Positions 41,819-52,252 of a stretch of 64,000 bases of DNA are shown here, piece by piece (position 1 is the first letter of the stretch; each line of letters begins with the position of its first letter). This stretch comes from an uncultured Eubacterium sp. (GTDB taxonomy: Bacteria > Bacillota > Clostridia > Lachnospirales > Lachnospiraceae). The notes beneath the pieces were generated by a model, which saw only the letters and a program-made list of their open reading frames with translations, was not told the origin of the DNA and ran no database searches. Both the position numbers and the translations under genes were made by a program. Location of the stretch: contig CAJUTM010000013.1 in assembly GCA_910589595.1 (NCBI GenBank), positions 1-64,000 on the forward strand. Reading direction: 5' to 3'.

Positions 41819-43894
41819 CTAAATCAATGTATTGGTATCAAGGATTAAAGCAACTTCGCCATCTCCCAATATCGTCGCACCACTAAACAATTTATCATTG
41901 GTTATATACCGTCCCAATGATTTAATTACCGTCTCCTGCTGGCCAATCAGGTTATCAATAATCAGACCGACCTGCTGGTCGCCTTTCTGCATAATTACTA
42001 CAAGCAGATTCTCCGGCTCAACTTCCGGCTCCGGAATATCCAGAAGCTGCTGCAAACGCAAAATAGGAATGACATGCCCGCGAAGATTAATAACTTCTTT
42101 TGACTGCACAAAACTGATTTCATCTTTTCCAATATCTTCAATACCATTAATACTGCCAAGTGGAATCGCATATTTCTCCTCACCCACTTCAACCATGAGC
42201 GCCTGAATAATCGCCAGCGTCAACGGCAGTTGGATGGTAAATGTACTTCCCTCTCCCGCTATCGTCTTGGCGCTGATATTTCCTCCTAAAGCTTCGATTT
42301 TCGTCTTGACAACATCCAGACCAACGCCGCGGCCGGATACGTCCGTAATCTGGTCAGCCGTTGAAAAACTAGGCTGAAAGAGCAAATCAATAAAGTCTTT
42401 ATCTTTCATCGTCTCTGCCTGTTTTTCCGTAATCGTTCCCTTATCAATCGCCTTTTTACGAACTTTATCTACATCAATGCCGGCGCCGTCGTCACGCACT
42501 TCAATTACGACATTGTTACCGTCCTGATAGGCATCCAGAAAAATGGAGCCGACTTCCGGCTTGCCAAGGCGGATACGTTCTTCATTGCTCTCCAGACCAT
42601 GGTCGGCCGAGTTGCGGAGCAAATGCATGAGCGGGTCGCCAATTTCGTCAATAACGGTACGGTCAAGCTCCGTCTCTTCACCGCTCATATACAATTCCAT
42701 CTTTTTATCCAGTTTACGGTTCAAATCACGTATCATACGAGGAAAACGATTGACTACGCTGTCGATTGGCACCATGCGGACTTTCATAACGGACTCGTGC
42801 AGATTTGTCGTAACACGCTCCAGATATTCAATCTGCTCGTGGAATGTCTGGTTGTTCTCCGGCTGTACAAGCATATCGCCAGCGCTGACAGACACCAGAC
42901 CATTTTTGGCAATAATCAACTCGCTCACCAGATTCATAAGAATGTCCAATTTGTCGATGTCGACACGAACTGAGCGGCTTCCCACTTTGCCTTTGGCTGC
43001 CTTCTTCGGTTTTTCCTGTACTTCCTCCACCTTTTTCTCCGGCTTCTCCACTGTCTTTTCCGCCGTATCCTCCGGTTGTTCCTCTTGTTTGATTTCCGGA
43101 ACTTCAAAATCATCTATGTAAACATCGGCAATCTCCGATACGCTGCAAATCAACTGCTTTATGTCTTCTTTCGTATCCGAGGAAGCCAAAATCCAACTGA
43201 AATCAAAATCAAACTCTTCGTCTTCTATCTGCTCCGTCGTCGGCACGGATTTGACAAGCTCGCCTTTATTTTCTACCGACTTAAATACCAGAAAAGCACG
43301 CGCTGATTTTAGAATACAACTTTCCTGCAAATATACGGTAATGCCATAGATATTTTTTCCCTCTTCTCTGGCCGACTGTATCCCCCGCACTTCCGATTCG
43401 GAAATCGTAATCTGACGGAACTTACATTTCTCTTCGTCGGTCAGTGTTTTCTCCTCTTCCTTTGCACTTCCTGCCGCCTCTTCTTTTTGTTGTTCCGGCT
43501 CTGTGCTTTTCTGCCCCTTTAACAATCCGTTCAAATCCTCAATGATATCTTCATTGTCTTCGGTTCCCTCATTTCCCTCCGTGGAAATTACTTCCAAATA
43601 GGACTCTAACGCATCCAGACCGCGGAACAGCACGTCGATTAACTTTTCACTCGCCGTCATATTGCCGTTGCGAATCTCGGAAAACACATTTTCCAAATCG
43701 TGAGTCAGCCGCTGCATGCGGCTGAAGCCCATCGTTCCCGACATTCCTTTCAGCGTATGCGCAGCCCGGAAAATCTCGTTAATGGTATCTGCGTTATCCG
43801 GCTCTTTCTCCAACACTAACACGTGCTCATTCAGACTTTGCAGATGTTCTTTTGTCTCATCAATAAATAAATCAAGATATTGGCTCGTATCCAT
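41819..43894 (-). CDS. cheA: Chemotaxis histidine kinase CheA
   Basis: Central kinase phosphorylating CheY and CheB. Five domains in order: P1 HPt (phosphorylated H46 in FRAAHTLKG), acidic linker with P2 (about 150-260), P3 dimerisation, P4 ATPase with N box HLLRNSADHG and G boxes DDGAGID and DVSGRGVGLDVV, P5 CheW-like. 691 residues is typical. It follows cheB by four bases. Confidence 0.97.
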   Translation of the reverse strand: MDTSQYLDLFIDETKEHLQSLNEHVLVLEKEPDNADTINEIFRAAHTLKGMSGTMGFSRMQRLTHDLENVFSEIRNGNMTASEKLIDVLFRGLDALESYLEVISTEGNEGTEDNEDIIEDLNGLLKGQKSTEPEQQKEEAAGSAKEEEKTLTDEEKCKFRQITISESEVRGIQSAREEGKNIYGITVYLQESCILKSARAFLVFKSVENKGELVKSVPTTEQIEDEEFDFDFSWILASSDTKEDIKQLICSVSEIADVYIDDFEVPEIKQEEQPEDTAEKTVEKPEKKVEEVQEKPKKAAKGKVGSRSVRVDIDKLDILMNLVSELIIAKNGLVSVSAGDMLVQPENNQTFHEQIEYLERVTTNLHESVMKVRMVPIDSVVNRFPRMIRDLNRKLDKKMELYMSGEETELDRTVIDEIGDPLMHLLRNSADHGLESNEERIRLGKPEVGSIFLDAYQDGNNVVIEVRDDGAGIDVDKVRKKAIDKGTITEKQAETMKDKDFIDLLFQPSFSTADQITDVSGRGVGLDVVKTKIEALGGNISAKTIAGEGSTFTIQLPLTLAIIQALMVEVGEEKYAIPLGSINGIEDIGKDEISFVQSKEVINLRGHVIPILRLQQLLDIPEPEVEPENLLVVIMQKGDQQVGLIIDNLIGQQETVIKSLGRYITNDKLFSGATILGDGEVALILDTNTLI

Positions 43895-43898
43895 CTTC

Positions 43899-44960
43899 TC
43901 ACACTCCTAATTGTTTTATCATGGCGTTGGCCACCTCATCCAGTGGAACAACTTCATTTACTATACCTGCCTTAGCTACTGCGCGGGGCATTCCATATAC
44001 TACACAAGTTTCCTCATTCTGCGCCACCACTTTAATTTCTTTATACTGTTTTGCGTATTGAAGTCCTTTGCAGCCGTCTGCTCCCATGCCGGTCAGAACT
44101 CCGCACACGCACCTCTCCAGAGAAGTATCCGGCAGAGATTCCAGAAAAATATCCGCACATGGCCGCAATCCTCCTCTGGCGGGTTTATCCGTCTCTGAAA
44201 GGACAAAAGTTCCTTTACCTCTCTCGATTAGCTCACACTGTTTCCCTCCCTGCGCAATATACACGTTTCCGGCCTGAATAATCTCACCGTCTTCTGCTTC
44301 TTTGACGTGCAGCGGACTCATTACGTCCAGCCGCTTGGCAAGAGAATCCGTAAAACCGGCCGGCATATGCTGAATCACGACAACCGGATAGGGAAAATCC
44401 ATGGGAAAGTACGGGAGTACCGATTGCAGGGCACGGGGCCCGCCGGTGGAAGAAGCAATCAGGACAAGCGTTCTGTCGTGTCCTTTCGCTCTCTTAATGC
44501 GTTTCCGCGGCAGATGGCTCCGGACTTCTTCTTTGCTCTCCTCCGCAGAGTCCACACGTAATCCGCATGCCAGATATATGCGCAGCAACAACTGTCTGCG
44601 AAAATCTTCCATTTCGTATCCGACGCTGCCATTCGGCTTCTTTACAAAATCAAAAGCACCTAACGCCAATGCCTCGATTGTCTCATTTGCACTTTCACTG
44701 GCAATAGAACTGACAATCAACACCGGAATATGTATGCGGTACTTGTTAAGCTCTTTCAGAAACTGAACGCCATTCATCTTCGGCATATTGATATCTACCA
44801 ACAGAATGTCAAACTTCTCTCCCTGTAAAATCATTTCCAGCGCTTCTTTTCCATTTTCAGCGGCTTTGCCGGCTGTCAGCAGCTTATCTTTATTAATTAT
44901 ATCAGATAATACTCTTCTCATAAGTGCAGAGTCATCTATTACTAATACTTTTTTTTCCAT
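43899..44960 (-). CDS. cheB: Chemoreceptor methylesterase CheB
   Basis: Removes methyl groups from (and deamidates) chemoreceptors; activated by phosphorylation. N-terminal receiver with D56 in LLVDINMPKMNG and C-terminal esterase with the triad in ASSTGGPRALQ (serine), VVIQHMPAGFT (histidine) and GVLTGMGADG (aspartate). 353 residues is normal. No cheR is seen in the window, although CheB needs a methyltransferase partner. Confidence 0.96.
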   Translation of the reverse strand: MEKKVLVIDDSALMRRVLSDIINKDKLLTAGKAAENGKEALEMILQGEKFDILLVDINMPKMNGVQFLKELNKYRIHIPVLIVSSIASESANETIEALALGAFDFVKKPNGSVGYEMEDFRRQLLLRIYLACGLRVDSAEESKEEVRSHLPRKRIKRAKGHDRTLVLIASSTGGPRALQSVLPYFPMDFPYPVVVIQHMPAGFTDSLAKRLDVMSPLHVKEAEDGEIIQAGNVYIAQGGKQCELIERGKGTFVLSETDKPARGGLRPCADIFLESLPDTSLERCVCGVLTGMGADGCKGLQYAKQYKEIKVVAQNEETCVVYGMPRAVAKAGIVNEVVPLDEVANAMIKQLGV

Positions 44961-44964
44961 GGAG

Positions 44965-45720
44965 TTACCACTCCTTCCTCAACCTTCTTCTCTGCTCTTC
45001 AAAAACATATTTGACAACAATCTCCCGCTCTGCATCTTCTATATTGATAAACTCGCCGCGCACTTCAAAGGCAATCCGGCTTCCCTCATAATTCATACAG
45101 GCAATCACCCGCGCAAAAAAAGTGAGAGGCACAATACCGCTTTTGAGAGAAAGAGGAAGCATCACTTCGACAACGGCTCCCCGTTCCAGTTGGTCCTTAC
45201 CGTGAAACCGTAAGCCGCCGCCGCTGAGGTCAGAAATCGTTCCCTCTTTCCAGTCTTTGGGAATTTCTTCAAGAGCAGCCATACATTGGTCTTTCTCCTC
45301 TTCTGTTTCCCACTTATCCGCCTGTATGCGCTCCCGAAGCTGCAGCTCCATGTCAGAAAGAAGCCTGTATTTAACAGGAAACATACAATCTAAGCGGTAA
45401 AACTTACGCCGTTGATATTTCGTCAGTTCAGTTAAAAACAAAACTTCCATTACGTGCATGTTGTTCTCCGAATAACGCCTGCGGATTCTTGCCCGACACT
45501 GATACAAACCGGAATTAGTAAAAAAGCACAACTCATAGTCATCCCCCACCTCAAGAGGAATCACCCTGCTCTCCAATATCGGCATCGCTATTTTGGCCGT
45601 CCGCACGCCATCAAAATCAAGAAGCTGACTCCCGAATTTGCGCTCCGACAGTTTCTGTCCTGTCGCACTCTTGCTATGTGTAAGCTCTATCCGGTCTCCA
45701 ATCTTAAATGCTACTTTCAT
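44965..45720 (-). CDS. PilZ-domain flagellar brake protein (YcgR-like)
   Basis: Cyclic-di-GMP receptor that probably slows the motor. An N-terminal YcgR-type domain (about 1-95) is followed by a PilZ domain (about 100-240). The first PilZ arginine region reads YQRRKFYRLDCMFPVKYR and the second motif DLSGGGLRFHGKD. 251 residues fits YcgR-like proteins of Clostridia (DgrA/YpfA type). The ATG follows GGAGG. Confidence 0.88.
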   Translation of the reverse strand: MKVAFKIGDRIELTHSKSATGQKLSERKFGSQLLDFDGVRTAKIAMPILESRVIPLEVGDDYELCFFTNSGLYQCRARIRRRYSENNMHVMEVLFLTELTKYQRRKFYRLDCMFPVKYRLLSDMELQLRERIQADKWETEEEKDQCMAALEEIPKDWKEGTISDLSGGGLRFHGKDQLERGAVVEVMLPLSLKSGIVPLTFFARVIACMNYEGSRIAFEVRGEFINIEDAEREIVVKYVFEEQRRRLRKEW

Positions 45721-45751
45721 AACAACCTCCGTTCCTCTGTCTGCTTTCCCG

Positions 45752-46642
45752 CTAACGTTTAAATTTCATTCGTATCACATTGGAAAACAACTGCATAATA
45801 CCGAAAACGTGCTCGCTTTCCTTTTCCTCATCTTCGAACATATGCGCCATCTTTTGAATAAACTTTGCCGCCGCCGAATTCGGAGTTGTCATTGAGAGTG
45901 GTTCCTGCCTTACGACAGCCCTTTGCATATTGGTGTCATAGGGAACGCCCCCCATATATTCTATCTCTATATTCAAAAATTTATTAACTACAACTCCTAA
46001 CTTGTCAAATAACTTATCCGCATCCCTGCTGTTCCGCACCTGATTGGCAACCATCTTCACCGACGTTTTGCCCGGTTTATAAGAAGAACTGGCATTCATT
46101 GATTTGAGAAGCGCATAGGCGTCGGTGATAGACGTCGGCTCCGGTGTGACAACTAACAATACCTCGGCGCTGGCCGCCACAAATTCCAGAACAGAATCGC
46201 TAATTCCCGCTCCCGTATCAACAATAATGAAATCCGCCAGACGGTCTAAATCGTACATCTTGTTGATTAACTGAAAAACCTGCTCCCTTGTCAGATTCGC
46301 CATTTCCTTAATGCCGGAACCACCGGAAATAAAACCGATGCCCTCCGGTCCATATGTAATAATATCTTTGATGTCTTTTCCCCGGAACATTAAATCCGAT
46401 AAATTATATTGAGGGCGTACCCCCAACATAATTTCGATATTCGCCAAGCCAAAATCGGCATCCAAAACAATCACTTTTTTCCCCATGCGCTGGAGCTGAA
46501 TCGCCAGATTAACCGATATACTTGTCTTTCCAACTCCCCCTTTTCCTGAGGTGACAGTGATGACACGAGCGTTATTTTTATTTGCAGCAGCTTCAAGCTC
46601 CTGCTTCTTTATAATATTTCTCAATTTCTCTGCCTGATCCAT
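45752..46642 (-). CDS. flhG: Flagellar number regulator FlhG (MinD/ParA ATPase)
   Basis: Controls flagellar number and position together with FlhF. The deviant Walker A is TSGKGGVGKTS, Walker B is in VIVLDADFGLANIEIML, and the C-terminal helix could bind membrane. The N-terminus (MDQAEKLRNIIKKQELE) contains the FlhF-activating DQAxxLR-type motif. The start at 46642 fits this motif and the AGGTG upstream; a GTG at 46672 overlaps the flhF stop. Confidence 0.94.
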   Translation of the reverse strand: MDQAEKLRNIIKKQELEAAANKNNARVITVTSGKGGVGKTSISVNLAIQLQRMGKKVIVLDADFGLANIEIMLGVRPQYNLSDLMFRGKDIKDIITYGPEGIGFISGGSGIKEMANLTREQVFQLINKMYDLDRLADFIIVDTGAGISDSVLEFVAASAEVLLVVTPEPTSITDAYALLKSMNASSSYKPGKTSVKMVANQVRNSRDADKLFDKLGVVVNKFLNIEIEYMGGVPYDTNMQRAVVRQEPLSMTTPNSAAAKFIQKMAHMFEDEEKESEHVFGIMQLFSNVIRMKFKR

Positions 46643-46671
46643 GGTACACCTGCCTTTCCAAATCACTGTCA

Positions 46672-47928
46672 CTAATTCACCCGATTACCGCCTAACAACT
46701 GTTTAGCCACCTTTTGCGGGTCGATTTCTCCAATATCATCCGGCACATTCTGCCCCCATGTCACATATGAAAGCGGACACTTCGTTTTCATTTTTATATT
46801 GAGCATAGCCCCCGCTGAAGATGTCTCATCTAACTTTGTAAAAATAATGCTGTAATCCGTAAAAGAGGAATATGTCGATGCAATTTCCTGCAAATCATTA
46901 TATTTTGTTCCGGCATTTAACACCAGATATATCTGCCGCTCTGCAATCGGAATCTGTTCCATCAATTCACGGATATCATCCATCTGCTCCTTATCCCTGT
47001 GGGAACGTCCGGCAGTATCAACGAGGCAGATATCGTATTGGGATAATTCATCCATCGACTCCTCCAACTCTTTCGGACTGTAAATTACTTTAAGCGGCAC
47101 CGACAAGATATTGGCATATGTCTTCAACTGCTCTACCGCCGCGATGCGATAAGTATCTGCCGTAAGAAGAACAATATTAGCCTTTTCCTCTAATTTCAGT
47201 TTTGAGGCAATCTTGGCAATCGTCGTCGTCTTTCCAACCCCCGTGGAACCTAAAAAGAATATAAATATTGTCTTATCTTTGGGTTTTGCGTCAATTAGAT
47301 ACGGCTGGCCAAGCATCAATATTATTTTTTGGTAAATATTCGCCAGTATTTGGTCCAACAAAGCGTCTTCCGGAAGCGAACGGTTTACTTCCTCCATAAT
47401 CGAATCTGCGATTTCCTTATCTACTTCATTGGCAAGCATCTGCTGGTAAATTAGTTCTTTGCAGTTTTTTGCATATTCGATTTCTTTTTCTTTTTCCTCA
47501 TCAACCGGAGCTGCTTCTTCTATCTCTGTTGTCTCCTCCGTCTTTTGCTCCTGATTCGCTATCGTCTCCCCACTCTTTTCCTCTTCCTTTTTCTCTGACA
47601 TCTGCCTTTCCAATAATGCCTGCAATCTTGTCAGACGTTCTTCCAGGCTGTCCTCTTCCCCAATATTTTTTGCCACATCTAGCTCCGGCTCTTTCGACGG
47701 CTTCGGGCGGCTGACATCAGAAGCAGCAGACTCCGAAACTTTTTCTGTCTGGACAGGCGCTTCGTCTAAAGCCGCCGTCACCTCTACTTTCCCGTGAATG
47801 AACAATTTTGCCAATCCTTTCGGCCTTACTTTCTTTATGTTCATTACAATAGCGGCATTACCTAACTCCTGTTTTGCCATTTCAATCGCTTCTGTTTCCG
47901 TCTTCGCCAAAAATTTTTTAATAATCAT
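46672..47928 (-). CDS. flhF: Flagellar SRP-like GTPase FlhF
   Basis: Recruits and positions early flagellar parts. N-terminal B domain (about 1-140, here with a long acidic linker), helical N domain, and SRP-type GTPase G domain: P-loop GSTGVGKTTTIAKIAS, VDTAGRSHRD and TKLDETSSAG. 418 residues is within range. It overlaps the flhA stop codon by four bases (ATGA), and flhG follows at once. Confidence 0.95.
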   Translation of the reverse strand: MIIKKFLAKTETEAIEMAKQELGNAAIVMNIKKVRPKGLAKLFIHGKVEVTAALDEAPVQTEKVSESAASDVSRPKPSKEPELDVAKNIGEEDSLEERLTRLQALLERQMSEKKEEEKSGETIANQEQKTEETTEIEEAAPVDEEKEKEIEYAKNCKELIYQQMLANEVDKEIADSIMEEVNRSLPEDALLDQILANIYQKIILMLGQPYLIDAKPKDKTIFIFFLGSTGVGKTTTIAKIASKLKLEEKANIVLLTADTYRIAAVEQLKTYANILSVPLKVIYSPKELEESMDELSQYDICLVDTAGRSHRDKEQMDDIRELMEQIPIAERQIYLVLNAGTKYNDLQEIASTYSSFTDYSIIFTKLDETSSAGAMLNIKMKTKCPLSYVTWGQNVPDDIGEIDPQKVAKQLLGGNRVN

Positions 47929-49961
47929 TCAACCGTCACCATCCCAACTGATTGTAATTCCACATCGGAGTCAATTTCATTATATGATAAAACCTGCAAA
48001 CTTCGGAATTGTTCTGCCGTCAGCTTTTTCAAATACATCCGCACAATCGGCGAAGTAATCAGAATCGGCGTACGCCCTAATTCTTCCAATTTATTGGTCT
48101 CTTCATGTAAAGATCTCATTAGCTTCTGTGTATAATCCGGGTCCAACGCCAGATAGGAACCCTGCTCTGTCTGTTTTACAGAGTCCATAATCTGCTGTTC
48201 CACAGTCGGGTCCAGTGTTACAACACTCGTAGTCTCATTGTTATTGAAATATTGATTCGAAATCGCCCGCTTCAGATTTTGCCTTACATACTCTGTCAAA
48301 ATATCTGTGTCGTGCGTTGTCGGCGCATAATCGGCCAGTGTCTCAAAAATAGTAACCAAATCGCGAATAGAAATTCCCTCCGCCAGCAAATTCTGCAATA
48401 CTTTCTGGATTTCACCGACATTAAGAAGCTTCGGTACAAGTTCGGAAACAAGCGTTTCGTTTGCCTCTTTGACATTCTCGATAAGATTCTGGACATCCTG
48501 ACGGGTAAGAAGTTCGTCCAAATGAGAACGAATAATCTCCATCAGGTGCGTGGCAATAATCGACGGCGGGTCAACTACCGTATACCCCAGCGACTCCGCG
48601 CGCTCACGCTGGCTTTCCGTAATCCATATCGCCGGCAGATGATACGATGGCTCAAAGGTCGGAATACCGGATATCTCTTCCTCCACATATCCCGGATTCA
48701 TTGCCATGTAATGGTCAAATAAAATCTCACCCTCACTGACTGGAACACCTTTAATTTTGATTAAGTACTGATTCGGATTCAGCTGAATGTTATCGCGCAG
48801 ACGAATCATCGGCACGACACATCCTAATTCCAAAGCAATCTGGCGTCGAATCATAACGACACGGTCGAGAAGGTCGCCGCCCTGATTGACGTCCGCAAGT
48901 GGAATGACGCCATAACCAAATTCCAACTCAATCGAATCGACCTGCAATAGAGAATTGACATTTTCCGGCCGTCGAATCTCTTCCGCCGATTCTTCCTCTT
49001 CCGCTACCGCATCTTCTACTTCCGCCATTTCCAGTTCATTGGACATCATACGGGCACAAATAATAAATAAAATGCCGTATGCACAGAAAATAAGCATATT
49101 CAATGGCGTAAAGATTCCCAAACCAATCAACGCCGCACCGACGATATTCATAACCTTCGGAATCGAAAACAACTGTTTCTGCAATATATTTCCAATATCG
49201 GCTTCTTTTGAGCCTTTGGTCACAAGAATACCGGTAGATAGCGATATCATAAGAGACGGAATCTGACTTGTCAGGCCGTCACCAATCGTCAAAATAGAAT
49301 AACGGCTGATTGCCGTACTAAAATCTTCGCCATTCATCAACACGCCGATGGCAATTCCACCGACAAAGTTCAATACGGTAATAATCAAACCCGCCGTGGC
49401 GTCTCCCTTTACATACTTTGTCGCACCATCCATGGAACCGAAAAATGCGGATTCCTGTTGGATTTTTTCCCGTCGCTCTTTCGCTTCTTCATCGGTAATT
49501 GCTCCGGTATTCAAATCGGCGTCAATCGCCATCTGTTTACCGGGCATGGCGTCCAGTGTAAAACGCGCCGTTACTTCTGATACACGCTCCGAACCTTTAT
49601 TGATTACAACTAACTGCATGATAACCAATACAAAAAACACAATCCCGCCGACGATTAAGTTACCGCCGCCGACAAAATTACCGAACGTACTGACAACGTT
49701 ACCAGCCTCTCCGTATAACAGAATATTTCTCGTGGAACTGACATTTAAGGACAGACGGAACAGCGTCGTCAAAAGCAGCAGCGTCGGAAAACTCGACATA
49801 TCGAGCGGCTCTTTCGAGAACAGAGCATTAAAAAGAATAATCATCGCCAACGCAATATTTAAAGCAAAAAATAAATCCAACAGAAAAAGCGGTACCGGAA
49901 TAATCAGGCATAAAATCGGTATTAAGATAAAAGCGCCAAGCGCTAAATCTGCTTTCTGCAT
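47925..49961 (-). CDS. flhA: Flagellar export gate protein FlhA
   Basis: Major component of the flagellar type III export gate. Eight N-terminal membrane segments (about 1-310) contain the conserved FHIPEP-type cytoplasmic loop (RFTLDAMPGKQMAIDADLN), followed by a linker and large cytoplasmic C-terminal domain forming a nonameric ring (DYAPTTHDTDILTEYVRQNL). 678 residues is normal. Confidence 0.97.
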   Translation of the reverse strand: MQKADLALGAFILIPILCLIIPVPLFLLDLFFALNIALAMIILFNALFSKEPLDMSSFPTLLLLTTLFRLSLNVSSTRNILLYGEAGNVVSTFGNFVGGGNLIVGGIVFFVLVIMQLVVINKGSERVSEVTARFTLDAMPGKQMAIDADLNTGAITDEEAKERREKIQQESAFFGSMDGATKYVKGDATAGLIITVLNFVGGIAIGVLMNGEDFSTAISRYSILTIGDGLTSQIPSLMISLSTGILVTKGSKEADIGNILQKQLFSIPKVMNIVGAALIGLGIFTPLNMLIFCAYGILFIICARMMSNELEMAEVEDAVAEEEESAEEIRRPENVNSLLQVDSIELEFGYGVIPLADVNQGGDLLDRVVMIRRQIALELGCVVPMIRLRDNIQLNPNQYLIKIKGVPVSEGEILFDHYMAMNPGYVEEEISGIPTFEPSYHLPAIWITESQRERAESLGYTVVDPPSIIATHLMEIIRSHLDELLTRQDVQNLIENVKEANETLVSELVPKLLNVGEIQKVLQNLLAEGISIRDLVTIFETLADYAPTTHDTDILTEYVRQNLKRAISNQYFNNNETTSVVTLDPTVEQQIMDSVKQTEQGSYLALDPDYTQKLMRSLHEETNKLEELGRTPILITSPIVRMYLKKLTAEQFRSLQVLSYNEIDSDVELQSVGMVTVE

Positions 49962-50040
49962 GACATTCTCTCCTTTCCTGTTTCCTCTTATGCGGACAAC
50001 TGTAAATCCTGTTTACAATCTCCGTTATATCAATACAAAG

Positions 50041-51147
50041 TCAACTGACTTTTCCCTGTAAACCATACACATAAGCCAAAATCTCAGCTACCATCTGATA
50101 CAGCTCCGGCGGTATCTGCTCCCCTATCTCCACATTGTGGTAGAGCATTCTCGCCAGCGGTTTGTTTTCCACAATTTCAATGTGGTTTTCCCTTGCCGTC
50201 TCCCGAATACGGGCAGCCACATAATCGGCGCCTTTGGCAATTACAACCGGCGCCTCGGCTTCTGTCTTATCATATTTTAACGCAACCGCCAGATGGGTCG
50301 GATTCGTAATTACCACGTCCGCTTCCGGCAATTGCTGCATCATTCTCCGTCTGGATGCTTCCTGCATCTTCCGTCTTATCTTACCTTTTACCTGCGGATT
50401 TCCTTCCGCATTTTTGTACTCATCTTTCACTTCCTGTTTCGTCATCTTCATATCAGTTTTAAACTTATGTTTCTGATACTTCCAATCGGCAAAGGCAATA
50501 ACAAGAAAGACAGCGCTGATTTTAAAGGAAGTCATAAGCACGGTATCTACAATCAAAGAAATTGCAGGCCACAAATCCAACTGATAAATATTAATGACAA
50601 GGCCCCATTCTTCTTTCAGGGAAGAATAGACAACATAAAACAAAATGGCAACTTTTACGATTGCCTTAATCATTTCCACTAATTTGTCTTTTGAAAAAAA
50701 TCTTTTAAAACCGCTAACAGGATTTAATTTGGACGGTTTCGGCCTTAACGGCTTAAACGTCACTTTCCATTTTACCTGAACGACATTGACAATAAAAGCA
50801 GCAATTACTGCCAAAATAATAATTGGTAAAATAACCATCAGGATTTCTTTCATTCCAAACTGCAGCAATCCCGTCACCCGAACAACTGAAAAATCCTCTC
50901 CTGCATATCCGCTAATGGAATTGTAGAAAAAGAGAAATACGTTGTTGATGCGCTCCATCATAAAACCGCCAAAAAAACGCAAACATGAAAAGAGAACAAA
51001 TAGTAACACAGCCGTATTCAAATCCTGACTTTTCGCCGCCTGCCCTTCGTCTCTCGCTTTTTCTAATTTCTTTGGCGTCGCCGGTTCTGTTTTTTCCCCT
51101 CCGTTACCATCTTTCGCAAAAAACTGAAGATTATATTCCAGAATCAT
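50041..51147 (-). CDS. flhB: Flagellar export switch protein FlhB
   Basis: Export-gate protein that switches substrate specificity from rod/hook to filament. Four membrane segments and a cytoplasmic C-terminal domain with the self-cleaving NPTH in VITNPTHLAVALKY. It begins with the typical AKDGNGGEKTEPATPKK region. I start it at 51147, six bases after GGGG; 51159 is alternative. Confidence 0.96.
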   Translation of the reverse strand: MILEYNLQFFAKDGNGGEKTEPATPKKLEKARDEGQAAKSQDLNTAVLLFVLFSCLRFFGGFMMERINNVFLFFYNSISGYAGEDFSVVRVTGLLQFGMKEILMVILPIIILAVIAAFIVNVVQVKWKVTFKPLRPKPSKLNPVSGFKRFFSKDKLVEMIKAIVKVAILFYVVYSSLKEEWGLVINIYQLDLWPAISLIVDTVLMTSFKISAVFLVIAFADWKYQKHKFKTDMKMTKQEVKDEYKNAEGNPQVKGKIRRKMQEASRRRMMQQLPEADVVITNPTHLAVALKYDKTEAEAPVVIAKGADYVAARIRETARENHIEIVENKPLARMLYHNVEIGEQIPPELYQMVAEILAYVYGLQGKVS

Positions 51148-51189
51148 AGAAATCCCCATTTCCCAACTATTTTTCCATTATTCCGTCTG

Positions 51190-51963
51190 CTATGGCGTAA
51201 AAACGTGAATTACATTGGTAATAACTTCTTTCATTTCATCAAATATATAATCTGCCACCATCGGAAAACTTTGTAATATTAATACTAATACAATCAGTCC
51301 TACTAAAACTTTTATCTGCAAACCTATGACAAACATATTCATCTGCGGCGCCGCTTTGGCAAGCACGCCAAGAACAACATTGATTAACAGCATACAGCAG
51401 AATACCGGCAAAATAATACGAAAGCCAATAATGAAATAGCTGCCGATAAAATCCACCACAAGATTTTTTATGTCTGCGATTGGAAAAATCGCTTTCCCGA
51501 TATTAAAATAAGTAAACGAGTCCGCAATGGCCCGTACAATATAGTAGTGCATATTTGTCACTACCATCATCAGCATAAGCAAATAGTTATAAATATTACC
51601 GGTCACGGAAATCTGCGTATTGGTCATGGGGTCGAACATACTCGCCATCGACAGTCCCATTTCCATATCCATAAGCTGTCCGGAAAAACTGACGATGAAA
51701 AAACACATATTGCACATGAAGCCAAGCGTAAAGCCAATCAGCGTCTCTTTTAATATCAGCACCGAATACCCCACGACACCGGCGTAGTTTAAATCAATAA
51801 CCGGAATTATCGGAATTAGCACAAGCGAAAGAAACACACTCATGGCCGCCCGCACCCGCACCGGAACAGAATTATAACTAAAAAACGGCGCTGTCATAAC
51901 TAAAGCGGACACACGGACGAGAACGAGAAGATAAAATTCTAAATTTTCTACCGTAAACGTCAT
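51190..51963 (-). CDS. fliR: Flagellar export protein FliR
   Basis: Core export-gate membrane protein, part of the FliP5Q4R1 pore. Six hydrophobic segments and family motifs such as PFFSYNSVPVRVRAAMSVFL, GFMCNMCFFIVSFSGQLMDMEMG and KAAPQMNMFVIGLQIKV. 257 residues is normal. Spacing to fliQ is two bases. Confidence 0.95.
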   Translation of the reverse strand: MTFTVENLEFYLLVLVRVSALVMTAPFFSYNSVPVRVRAAMSVFLSLVLIPIIPVIDLNYAGVVGYSVLILKETLIGFTLGFMCNMCFFIVSFSGQLMDMEMGLSMASMFDPMTNTQISVTGNIYNYLLMLMMVVTNMHYYIVRAIADSFTYFNIGKAIFPIADIKNLVVDFIGSYFIIGFRIILPVFCCMLLINVVLGVLAKAAPQMNMFVIGLQIKVLVGLIVLVLILQSFPMVADYIFDEMKEVITNVIHVFTP

Positions 51964-51965
51964 TT

Positions 51966-52238
51966 TCAGCCTCCAGCAAAAACAGCAAACTTATTGGATA
52001 AATCTACCAAAAAATCTACGCAGTTATCCATAATCCAACCGCCGCAAAGCATTAAAGTAATAAAAATAGCCAATAATTTAGGAACAAAAGTGAGCGTCTG
52101 TTCCTGTATTGATGTTATCGTCTGAAATATACTGACAGCCAGACCAACAATCAACGATACTAACAATAACGGCGCGGCACATTTTATAATACACCAAATC
52201 ATATCAATGGTAATATCTAATACATCTGCATCTGTCAT
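51966..52238 (-). CDS. fliQ: Flagellar export protein FliQ
   Basis: Small (90-residue) two-helix membrane subunit of the export pore. The conserved SLIVGLAVSIFQTITSIQEQTLTFVPKL block is present across both segments. It lies between fliP and fliR in the standard order. Confidence 0.95.
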   Translation of the reverse strand: MTDADVLDITIDMIWCIIKCAAPLLLVSLIVGLAVSIFQTITSIQEQTLTFVPKLLAIFITLMLCGGWIMDNCVDFLVDLSNKFAVFAGG

Positions 52239-52252
52239 TCCATTGCCTCCCG

